Origin: Chryseolinea lacunae
Lineage (GTDB): Bacteria; Bacteroidota; Bacteroidia; Cytophagales; Cyclobacteriaceae
Length of the DNA stretch: 64,000 nt
Assembly (NCBI RefSeq): GCF_016735595.1
Contig: NZ_JAERRB010000010.1
Span: forward strand, 62,001 to 126,000
Direction of reading: 5' to 3'
The notes beneath the pieces are model-generated. The model did no database searches, was not told where the DNA came from, and worked only from the letters and a program-made list of their open reading frames with translations. This document shows positions 29,198 through 36,886 of the stretch, one piece after another. The position numbers and the translations under genes were made by a program. Position 1 is the first letter of the stretch. Each line of letters begins with the position of its first letter.

Positions 29198-30726
29198 TTT
29201 TACCCGCATTGATCATCTTCCTTCTCGCCGGTGGGATACTGGCCTGGAGCGCCGAAAAAATAAACGCCTCCTATCCAAAATGGATAGCCCTGGCGGTGCT
29301 TGCCATCTATCTTGTGGTTATGGGTTCGCTTTGGAGTGCCGAAAATACTACGGCGCTGACCGGGGGAAGCTGGAAGGTTCATTTTATGAAGCCGTGGATT
29401 CCACAATTTGGCGTCAGCTTTCACCTGGCGCTTGATGGCCTCAGCCTGTTGATGTTGTTGCTCACGTTTTTTCTCGGCATGGCTGCGGTGCTCATCTCTT
29501 GGAAGGAAATTCAAAACCGGGTGGGCTTCTTTTATTTCAACATGCTGTGGGTGCTGGCCGGCATCAGCGGGGTGTTTTTAGCGATGGACCTTTTTCTGTT
29601 TTATTTCTTTTGGGAAATGATGCTGATCCCGATGTATTTTCTCATTGGCATCTGGGGCCATGAGAATCGTCGGTATGCGGCCTACAAGTTTTTCATCTTC
29701 ACACAAGCCAGCGGGCTGCTGATGTTATTGGCAGTGCTGGGCATGTATTTTGTTCACGGCGCAACGGCTGGAGAATATACGTTCGATTACTTCGCATGGC
29801 TGGGCACACCGCTCTCGACCCAAACCGGCCGCTGGCTCATGCTTGGATTTCTGGCCGCCTTCATTGTGAAGCTGCCCGTGGTGCCATTTCATTCGTGGCT
29901 GCCCGATGCACACGCCGAAGCGCCCACGGCCGGCAGCGTGATCCTGGCGGGACTGTTGTTGAAGACCGGCGCCTATGGTTTGATCCGTTTTGTGGTACCC
30001 CTGTTTCCCGAAGCCTCGCACTACTTCGCGCCGGTGCTCATGGGATTGGGCGTGCTGGGAATTTTATACGGCGCCATCCTCGCCTTTGCACAAACCGACA
30101 TCAAACGCCTGGTGGCCTACACCAGTGTGAGCCACATGGGCTTTGTGATGCTGGGCGTGTTTGCTTTCAACGAGGTGGCCATGAAAGGTGTGGTCATGCA
30201 AATGATCACGCACGGCATCAGCACAGGAGCGTTGTTCATTTTGGCAGGCGTGCTCTATGAACGTATACACACGCGCGACATCAATCACATGGGAGGCTTC
30301 TGGCCGCAGGTGCCGTTCATGGGCACCATGGGGTTGGTGTTTGCCATGGCGTCGCTGGGGCTGCCGGGCCTGGGCAACTTTGTAGCGGAGATATTAACCT
30401 TGCTGGGAGCATGGCAGGCCAATCATACCCTCACCATACTCGCCACGGTGGGGCTGGTGGCGGCAACCGCCTATTCGCTACGCATCGTTCAAAAAATTTT
30501 CCTGGGGAAACCAGAGCACCACTACACACTACCCGATCTTTCGGGGCGTGAGAAACTTATCCTGGTTCCATTGGTAGTGGCAATTGTTTGGCTCGGGCTT
30601 TTTCCGCAAGCCGTCATGCAACAGGTAGACCAACCAGCGAAGGCAGGCACTGCACAAACGCAGGTCACCACGTCAGGGCTGTTGGTCAATCAACATGTGA
30701 AAGGAGGTGAGCATGACCCGAAATGA
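29194..30726 (+). CDS. nuoM: NADH-quinone oxidoreductase subunit M (antiporter-like)
   Basis: A 510-residue proton-pumping membrane subunit. Diagnostic segments are FYFFWEMMLIPMYFLIGIWG, LPVVPFHSWLPDAHAEAPTA and AYTSVSHMGFVMLG. It starts inside the nuoL stop codon and runs 14 bp into nuoN. The C-terminal ~35 residues are hydrophilic and poorly conserved, and they carry the ribosome-binding site of nuoN at the DNA level. Confidence 0.97.
   Translation: MILPALIIFLLAGGILAWSAEKINASYPKWIALAVLAIYLVVMGSLWSAENTTALTGGSWKVHFMKPWIPQFGVSFHLALDGLSLLMLLLTFFLGMAAVLISWKEIQNRVGFFYFNMLWVLAGISGVFLAMDLFLFYFFWEMMLIPMYFLIGIWGHENRRYAAYKFFIFTQASGLLMLLAVLGMYFVHGATAGEYTFDYFAWLGTPLSTQTGRWLMLGFLAAFIVKLPVVPFHSWLPDAHAEAPTAGSVILAGLLLKTGAYGLIRFVVPLFPEASHYFAPVLMGLGVLGILYGAILAFAQTDIKRLVAYTSVSHMGFVMLGVFAFNEVAMKGVVMQMITHGISTGALFILAGVLYERIHTRDINHMGGFWPQVPFMGTMGLVFAMASLGLPGLGNFVAEILTLLGAWQANHTLTILATVGLVAATAYSLRIVQKIFLGKPEHHYTLPDLSGREKLILVPLVVAIVWLGLFPQAVMQQVDQPAKAGTAQTQVTTSGLLVNQHVKGGEHDPK
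30701..30708 (+). promoter_or_regulatory. Strong Shine-Dalgarno site for nuoN
   Basis: AAGGAGGT, with the GGAGG core 5 nt before the ATG at 30713. It lies inside the nuoM coding end. It decides the nuoN start against the alternative GTG at 30707, which overlaps the site itself. Such a full match is rare in this window. Confidence 0.75.
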
Positions 30727-32146
30727 TTTTCTGAGCGTTGTTCCGCTGTTCATTCTCACCAGCGCGGCCATCCTCATCATGTTCTCCATTGCCGTGAAGC
30801 GCAATCATAAAGTCATCTACATCATCACGCTCTTGTCGTTGCTGGCCGATTTTGTTTATGTAGTTGCCAACATGGCGGGCACGCGGCATGAGCTGGAGCC
30901 CTTGTTTGTTATCGATGGCTTTGGTGTATTTTATATAGGCCTCATACTGCTGACATCGTTGCTCGTCACCATGATGTCGTATGCCTATTTTGAGCAGCGC
31001 GAGGAACGTAAAGAGGAATATTATATCCTGCTGATACTGGCCACGCTGGGTTCGGTGGTGCTGGTCATCAGCAAACATTTTGTGTCGTTGTTTCTGGGAT
31101 TGGAAATTCTCAGCGTGGCGTTGTATGCCATGATTGCCTACTTGCGCAAGCGCGAGCGGTCTGACGAAGCCGGCATCAAGTATCTGATTCTGGCGGCGTT
31201 CTCTTCGGCGTTCCTGTTGTTTGGCATGGCGCTGGTCTATGTCACCACGGGCACCATGTCGTTCGAAGGCATGGCCCAATACCTGGCAACGGTGCAAGGC
31301 CTGCCGTTCATGATGGTGGCAGGCCTGGGCATGATGGTGGTGGGCATGGGCTTCAAGCTGAGCGTGGTGCCGTTTCACATGTGGGCGGCCGATGTCTATG
31401 AAGGTGCACCCGCCCCGGTCACAGCGTTCATTGCCACCGTGTCGAAAGGAGGTATGGTGGGATTGCTGGTGCGGTTCTTCGACACCCTTCATGCGCAACA
31501 ATACCCCGTGCTCGTACTTATCTTCACCTGCATCGCCATCACGTCGATGCTCGCCGGAAATTTTCTGGCCTTGCGTCAGAACAATGTGAAGCGTGTGCTG
31601 GCCTACTCATCCATATCGCACATGGGTTATCTGCTGGTGGCCTTCATTGCGGGCGATGCCATGGGAACGGAGGCCGTCACCTTTTACTTGGTGGCCTACT
31701 TCGTGACCACATTGGGAGCGTTTGGCATTCTGGCCACGCTCTCAGACACCGAGCGCGACGCTGAAGTGATGGACGACTATCGCGGCCTGCTCTGGCGCCG
31801 GCCCTGGACGGCCGCCATCTTCACCGCCATGTTACTCTCACTGGCGGGCATTCCCCTCACGGCCGGGTTCGTGGGTAAGTTCTATGTCATCGCCGCCGGT
31901 GTGCACACGCAGCAATGGTTGCTGGTGGTGATGCTGGCTGTGAATAGTGTTGTTGGTCTGTATTATTATATCAGAATCATCGCCGTCATGTTCGAGCAGC
32001 CACAACGCGACAGCGATCAACCACACATGCTGCACCCGGTGGCCTACATCATCAGCGGGTTCACCATGGCCATCCTCACGGTGTCGCTCATCTGGCTCGG
32101 CGTTTTTCCGGCGGGACTGATGGGCATCATTAAAGGGCTGTTGTAA
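30713..32146 (+). CDS. nuoN: NADH-quinone oxidoreductase subunit N (antiporter-like)
   Basis: About 477 residues with some 14 TM helices, the third antiporter-like pump of complex I. Hallmarks are FLGLEILSVALYAMIAYL, LSVVPFHMWAADVYEGAPAPV and LAYSSISHMGYLLVAF. The start at 30713 follows a near-perfect Shine-Dalgarno sequence, and the gene overlaps nuoM by 14 bp. It is the last gene of the operon; no clear hairpin terminator follows within 60 bp. Confidence 0.96.
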   Translation: MTRNDFLSVVPLFILTSAAILIMFSIAVKRNHKVIYIITLLSLLADFVYVVANMAGTRHELEPLFVIDGFGVFYIGLILLTSLLVTMMSYAYFEQREERKEEYYILLILATLGSVVLVISKHFVSLFLGLEILSVALYAMIAYLRKRERSDEAGIKYLILAAFSSAFLLFGMALVYVTTGTMSFEGMAQYLATVQGLPFMMVAGLGMMVVGMGFKLSVVPFHMWAADVYEGAPAPVTAFIATVSKGGMVGLLVRFFDTLHAQQYPVLVLIFTCIAITSMLAGNFLALRQNNVKRVLAYSSISHMGYLLVAFIAGDAMGTEAVTFYLVAYFVTTLGAFGILATLSDTERDAEVMDDYRGLLWRRPWTAAIFTAMLLSLAGIPLTAGFVGKFYVIAAGVHTQQWLLVVMLAVNSVVGLYYYIRIIAVMFEQPQRDSDQPHMLHPVAYIISGFTMAILTVSLIWLGVFPAGLMGIIKGLL

Positions 32147-32243
32147 TATCAAAAATTTACCTGAGGAAATGTGAAAGCATTCCTGCATCGCCCGACAGCA
32201 GCCGGTGGCGATGACTGGTTGGTGTGATCAGACCTTTCCTGGT

Positions 32244-32251
32244 TATTTTTG
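32244..32251 (+). promoter_or_regulatory. Possible Bacteroidota -7 promoter box
   Basis: TATTTTTG matches the TAnnTTTG consensus. A partial TTGG at 32219-32222 lies 21 nt upstream, where a TTTG-type -33 box is expected. A transcript from here would begin near 32256-32260 and would need the TTG start at 32283. Confidence 0.35.
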
Positions 32252-32255
32252 TTTT

Positions 32256-33074
32256 ATGGCTTGCCGCTGTGGTGGATATGGGTTGAAGATCGCGACCGTT
32301 GTGTTGCTCATGCTCGGCATGGGTTGCAACCGTCACAAAGGCACGGTGGTAGATTCCCAAACGATCAGCATCAAATCGCTGGACGAGGTGGAGATGCTGA
32401 AAGACGAATTGGTGAAGCCCGTGTTGTATACCAACGTGTCGGGGTTCGATCGCCTGCCATCGCCCCAGGCCAAAGCCAAGTTCATTGCGGCCGTGTTGCC
32501 GTCCATTCTCATCGCCAAACACAACATCGAAGAAGACCGCAAGCGCATGGTGCAGCTGAAAAAGAAGCTGGCGTGGGAAGCCGACGATAGTGTTTTCTTT
32601 TTTGATATGAAGGTTCGCTACAAAGCAAAAACAGTGAACGACCTCATCGGCCGGATGCGAACCTTGCCCAACAGCATCGTGCTGGCTCAAACGGCGGTAG
32701 AGAGCGGGTGGGGGCAAAGCCGTTTCTTTCTCAGTGCCAGCAACCTGTTTGGCATCTGGTCGTTCAACGCCAACGAGCCGCGCATCGCGGCATCGCACAC
32801 GCGGGGCAACCGCATGATCTACCTGCGCTCGTACACCGACATGTCGCAGTCCATTCAACACTACTTCGAAATACTTTCGCGATCAACGGCCTACCGAAGC
32901 CTGCGCCGCGCCCGCCTCAAGACCGACAATCCGTTCAAGCTCTTGCCGCATCTCAAATATTTCTCCGAACGCCGGTCGGCCTACACCCGCCAGCTTCGTT
33001 CGGTGATCGTGGCCAACAACCTCACACAATACGATCGCTATCGCATCGATCCTGAATTTCTGATTGAAGAATAG
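32256..33074 (+). CDS. Bax-like glucosaminidase, probable lipoprotein
   Basis: About 272 residues. The C-terminal ~150 residues match the Bax/FlgJ (GH73-type) peptidoglycan N-acetylglucosaminidase core: SIVLAQTAVESGWGQSRFF with the catalytic Glu, then NLFGIWSFN and YADMS-like YTDMSQSIQHYF. The longest frame begins at 32205. Two better starts are the ATG at 32256 and the TTG at 32283; the latter gives a compact signal, MKIATVVLLMLGMGC. A TATTTTTG box at 32244-32251, which fits TAnnTTTG, sits just before 32256 and would favour the TTG start. It probably trims cell wall in the periplasm. No functional tie to the following genes is evident. Confidence 0.82.
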   Translation: MACRCGGYGLKIATVVLLMLGMGCNRHKGTVVDSQTISIKSLDEVEMLKDELVKPVLYTNVSGFDRLPSPQAKAKFIAAVLPSILIAKHNIEEDRKRMVQLKKKLAWEADDSVFFFDMKVRYKAKTVNDLIGRMRTLPNSIVLAQTAVESGWGQSRFFLSASNLFGIWSFNANEPRIAASHTRGNRMIYLRSYTDMSQSIQHYFEILSRSTAYRSLRRARLKTDNPFKLLPHLKYFSERRSAYTRQLRSVIVANNLTQYDRYRIDPEFLIEE

Positions 33075-33159
33075 CCGAAGACGCCACTCAAAAAAAATAC
33101 GTCTTTCATATCTCGTTTTTCTTCCGATATTTCTATTCTACAACCAAAGACGTTTTATT

Positions 33160-34545
33160 ATGATCAATGCCTCTCGAAGACTCATTCTCGCCGCATGGAT
33201 TCTTGTCGTGTGCTGCTGCACCACCTTCGCGCAGCAAAAGGCACCGGCCAAAGTGCCGCTTCCCAAAGCGTTCCTCGATTCACTGTCGCGACAGACGTTC
33301 GATTTCTTTTGGGACCTGGCCGGTAAAGACAACGGTCAGCAACCCGACCGCTGGCCTTCAGAAAGCTTTTCCAGTATTGCCGCCACCGGCTTTGGACTCA
33401 CTTCCTATATCGTAGGCGTGGAACGCAAATACATCACCCGCGAACAGGCCGCAACAAGAGTGTTGACGACCCTCAAGTTTATGCAAGCCCTTCCCAAAGG
33501 CGACGCCACGGCCGGGGTAGCCGGCTACAAAGGTTTCTTCTATCACTTTCTCGACATGAAGACCGGCCTTCGGTTTCAGCAGGTTGAACTCTCTACCATC
33601 GACACGGGCTTGCTCATGGCGGGTATACTCTCCACACAGTCTTACTTCGACGGCGCCTCGGCCACCGAAAAAGAAATTCGTGACATCGCCGAAGCGCTCT
33701 ACCTCGCTGTGGAGTGGGACTGGGCAATGAACAAAAAAAATGTGATGAGCATGGGCTGGCATCCGGAACACGGTTTCCTTGATGCTACGTGGCGCGGCTA
33801 CAACGAAGGCATGATCCTCTACATCCTTGCGCTAGGTTCACCCACCCACAGCATCTCACCCGACAGCTGGAAAGCATGGACCGATTCTTATCAATGGACA
33901 AAATATCAGGGGCAGGAGTTTGTGAACTTCGGTCCGTTGTTTGGCCATCAGTATTCACACATGTTCATTGACTTCAAAGGCATCTCGGATGACTATATGA
34001 AGACAAAGGGCATCGACTATTTCGAAAATTCGCGCCGCGCAACCTATGCCAATCGCTCGTATTGTGTGGTGAACGCTGCAGGATTCAAAGGCTATGAAAA
34101 AAGCATCTGGGGTCTCACGGCCTGCGATGGTCCGGGCAACGATGGCAAGCGCAACCCCAACGTGTCGTTTCAGGGCTACAACGCGCGCGGTGCTTCTCAA
34201 TTCTATCTTCAGGACGATGGCACCATTGCACCAACGGCCGCCGGTGGATCCCTTGCCTTTGCACCGGAGATCTGCATACCGGCACTACAGGAAATGAAGA
34301 AACGCTTTGGCACAAAGCTCTACGACAAATACGGATTCAAAGACGCCTTCAACCTCAGCATCGACTATGCCGATGGCACACAAGGATGGTTTGACAAAGA
34401 TTATCTCGGCATCGATCAGGGACCCATCCTCATTCAACTGGAGAACTGGCGCTCGCAAGTGATCTGGAACGTGATGAAGAAGAACAAACACATTCGAGAC
34501 GGCTTGAAAAAAGCAGGCTTTGCGGGAGGGTGGCTCGAACAATAA
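33160..34545 (+). CDS. GH144-like glycoside hydrolase (glucoamylase-like domain), periplasmic
   Basis: About 461 residues. Residues 1-25 are a signal peptide (MINASRRLILAAWILVV, cut after TTFA). The rest is the (alpha/alpha)6-barrel glucoamylase-like family (COG5368), whose characterised members are GH144 endo-beta-1,2-glucanases. Typical blocks are TFDFFWDLAGKDNGQQPDRW, TGFGLTSYIVGVERKYITRE, EWDWAMNKKN, GWHPEHGFLDATWRGYNEGMI and YLGIDQGPILIQLENWRSQVIW. The longest frame starts 32 codons earlier and would overlap the previous gene; the ATG at 33160 begins the signal peptide. It shares family motifs with the product at 42521-44158. The beta-1,2-glucan assignment follows from family and context. 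Confidence 0.87.
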   Translation: MINASRRLILAAWILVVCCCTTFAQQKAPAKVPLPKAFLDSLSRQTFDFFWDLAGKDNGQQPDRWPSESFSSIAATGFGLTSYIVGVERKYITREQAATRVLTTLKFMQALPKGDATAGVAGYKGFFYHFLDMKTGLRFQQVELSTIDTGLLMAGILSTQSYFDGASATEKEIRDIAEALYLAVEWDWAMNKKNVMSMGWHPEHGFLDATWRGYNEGMILYILALGSPTHSISPDSWKAWTDSYQWTKYQGQEFVNFGPLFGHQYSHMFIDFKGISDDYMKTKGIDYFENSRRATYANRSYCVVNAAGFKGYEKSIWGLTACDGPGNDGKRNPNVSFQGYNARGASQFYLQDDGTIAPTAAGGSLAFAPEICIPALQEMKKRFGTKLYDKYGFKDAFNLSIDYADGTQGWFDKDYLGIDQGPILIQLENWRSQVIWNVMKKNKHIRDGLKKAGFAGGWLEQ

Positions 34546-34611
34546 AATGCGCGTCACACATTCGCGGCGCTTTCTGTTGGACAAGTAAGACAACGCATAG
34601 TATATTCACGT

Positions 34612-36534
34612 ATGAAGCAGTGGATAGTGACGGGCGTGGCAATCATCATCATTCTGGGCAGTGCCAGTGCCCAGAAAGTGTTTGAGGTGGAAGACGGTCG
34701 TAACGAACACAACTTCATGCCCTATGAGTTGGAGTATTATGTAGACACCACCAACACCTTGTCGTTCTGGCAGGTCTCGTCCAACAGTTTTTCGAATCGT
34801 TTTCAGGCGCACCCCGACTATCACAACAAGGATTTTAAGACCAACGCTTCCTACTGGATCAGGTTGCCCGTTCGGCATCGGGCCAACAGCACAGAAGTGT
34901 GGATGCTGGAGTTCTATGATCAGACCATCGATGAGATTGAGGCCTACATTCCCCAGGAAAACGGATCGTATCGAAACGTGATGATGGGCGACAGTCAGCC
35001 TTTTGCCCACCGCCTGTTGCGTCATAAAAACTTTGAGATCGTGTTGAACATCAACGCCGACACGTTGATGTATTATTACTTCAATGTCCGTTCGCATGAG
35101 TTTGCCGATATCCGCATCGGGTTCCGGTCGGTTGATAGGTTTGTGTATTATGCTTTGAACGAATACCTGCTCTTCGGCACATTCTATGGCATGATCCTCA
35201 TCATCAGCCTCTACAACTTCCTGGTGTATCTCGCCATTCGCGAAATAAAAAACATCTACTACATCATCTATATATTGAGTGTGGCGGCCTACGCGATGAG
35301 TTATGATGGCATCGGCTTTCAATACCTGTGGCCCAACCATCCGGAATGGAACAACTATGCCGTGGGCGTAACGCTCTATTCCGTTATTGTCTGGGGACTG
35401 ATTTTTACCCGGCGTTTTTTGAGCACACGCGCCAACGCGCCGAGGCTTGACAAGGCCCTGAAGGGCATGATTGCGCTGCGCACGGTGTGGTTTTTGGTGG
35501 AGCTGTTTTTCCTGCCGGAGTTGCTCACCTATCGCAATGTGGAGATCATTCCGCTCTCGCTCATTTTTTATACCGGCATCACCATCTGGAACCAGGGCTA
35601 CCGGCCGGCGCGCTTCTTTGTGATTGCCTACGGCGTGTTGTTCATTGGATTTTTTATCCGGTCGCTGGTCTACTTCAACGTGTTGCCGTTCACCACGCCG
35701 TTGCACTATAGTCTTCACTTCAGCTTTGTGCTGGAAATGTTGTTCCTCACGTTCGCGTTGGGCGATCGCATTCGCATTCTCAAAGACATGCGCGACCGGG
35801 CACTGCGCCGCATCATTCACCAGCACGAAGTGAACATGCAGTTGAAAGACAAAGTGACCCGCGAACTGGAACAGAAGGTGCAGGAGCGTACCATCGAACT
35901 AAACGATAAGAATCATTTGCTGGAAGAAATTAACACAAAGCTCGAACGCCAGTCGCACGAGATCAACCAGATCAACTCCATTCTCGATCTAGACAATTGG
36001 AAACTCAAGAACAGCATCAAGGAAGTGCTGAGCGAGCGCCTTCTGGAAAAGACGATGGACTATCACCAGTTTAAGACGCTTTATCCCGACACGCTGGCGT
36101 GCTATCGCTTCCTGGAAAACCTGAAGTGGGAGGGGACCTTTCATTGCCGCAAGTGTGGCAACGAAAAGTATTTCGACGGCGCCCAGAAGTTTGCCCGACG
36201 CTGCACGCGCTGTGGCTACAACGAATCCATCACCGCCTACACCATTTTTCACAGCATCAAGTTCCCCATCGAAAAGGCATTCTACATCGCCTACCTCACC
36301 GTTATCGGCCAGAAGGAGTACACCCTCGAGATGCTTTCGGAGCAGCTCGACCTGCGGGTGAACACCCTTTGGGCATTCCGTCACAAGGTGGCGGAGCGCA
36401 TCCACGACCTTGAAAAAACAGGACGCCGGCCACACTCTGCGCGCTGGCAGGAGGTCATTCTGATCCAGGAGAAACCCTCCAAACTGCCTGCCGCGGCGCG
36501 GGTCCAGAGCCGGTTGAAAAGCAGCCAGAACTAA
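34612..36534 (+). CDS. 7TM-DISM receptor fused to a transposase-type zinc-ribbon and helical domain
   Basis: A 640-residue protein. Residues 1-20 are a signal peptide (ends GSASA). Residues ~21-180 are a periplasmic 7TMR-DISMED2-like jelly-roll sensor (ASYWIRLPVRH, EVWMLEFYDQTIDEIEAYIP). Residues ~184-390 are seven TM helices of the 7TMR-DISM type. Residues ~390-470 form a coiled coil (VTRELEQKVQERTIELNDKN). There is no histidine kinase or GGDEF domain after it. Instead, residues 512-534 are a zinc ribbon (C512-x2-C515-x15-C531-x2-C534) followed by ITAYTIFHSIKFPIEKAFYI and LSEQLDLRVNTLWAFRHKV, the pattern of the N-terminus of IS1595-type transposases. The DDE catalytic part is absent. It is probably a membrane-bound DNA-binding regulator, placed between two parts of a SusCD-type locus. 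Confidence 0.85.
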   Translation: MKQWIVTGVAIIIILGSASAQKVFEVEDGRNEHNFMPYELEYYVDTTNTLSFWQVSSNSFSNRFQAHPDYHNKDFKTNASYWIRLPVRHRANSTEVWMLEFYDQTIDEIEAYIPQENGSYRNVMMGDSQPFAHRLLRHKNFEIVLNINADTLMYYYFNVRSHEFADIRIGFRSVDRFVYYALNEYLLFGTFYGMILIISLYNFLVYLAIREIKNIYYIIYILSVAAYAMSYDGIGFQYLWPNHPEWNNYAVGVTLYSVIVWGLIFTRRFLSTRANAPRLDKALKGMIALRTVWFLVELFFLPELLTYRNVEIIPLSLIFYTGITIWNQGYRPARFFVIAYGVLFIGFFIRSLVYFNVLPFTTPLHYSLHFSFVLEMLFLTFALGDRIRILKDMRDRALRRIIHQHEVNMQLKDKVTRELEQKVQERTIELNDKNHLLEEINTKLERQSHEINQINSILDLDNWKLKNSIKEVLSERLLEKTMDYHQFKTLYPDTLACYRFLENLKWEGTFHCRKCGNEKYFDGAQKFARRCTRCGYNESITAYTIFHSIKFPIEKAFYIAYLTVIGQKEYTLEMLSEQLDLRVNTLWAFRHKVAERIHDLEKTGRRPHSARWQEVILIQEKPSKLPAAARVQSRLKSSQN

Positions 36535-36886
36535 CCAACGTCTTTCCCAAACACTCACACAGCCAAGGTTTAAAGGCAACGCTAAAATGCGATTTGCGAT
36601 GCGTTGCGAAGGTGCCTGGACGGGCTTAGCCATCCATTTAGCAAACGTTCCCGCAGCTATGTTTTTATTGCGCCAAAGAAGTGTCCGGGAAGGACCAGAA
36701 AACGGTTGAAAGCCGCTGAATTCAATGTTTTTAATCTGGAAAAATAACATACCAGAAACACTCTTCTCCACGGCTGATTTGGTCGACTTTCTTCGAAAAA
36801 TCTCCCGAAAGCCCTTGACAAGTCCAACCTTCACTGGCGCGAACAGCTAAAAACCTGAACCCAAAACCTGTTGCGCACCAGGGTTT
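36535..36886. other. Intergenic region of about 352 bp upstream of susC-like gene
   Basis: It probably holds the promoter of the SusC/SusD transcription unit. No clean TAnnTTTG box was found. The main visible structure is a 7-bp inverted repeat (see next entry). A few short open frames are not convincing. Confidence 0.55.
36576..36607. promoter_or_regulatory. Inverted repeat, candidate operator or weak terminator
   Basis: GCAACGC (36576-36582) and GCGTTGC (36601-36607) are inverted with an 18-nt spacer. It lies 42 bp after the stop of the receptor gene and ~280 bp before the SusC start. No T tract follows, so an operator fits slightly better than a terminator. The arms are short and chance cannot be excluded. 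Confidence 0.3.

Noticed and set aside
36142-36450. Remnant insertion sequence in the receptor gene
   Set aside because: The transposase-like segment is in frame, lacks a DDE part and is not flanked by inverted repeats or target duplications, so a domain fusion is more likely than an inserted element.
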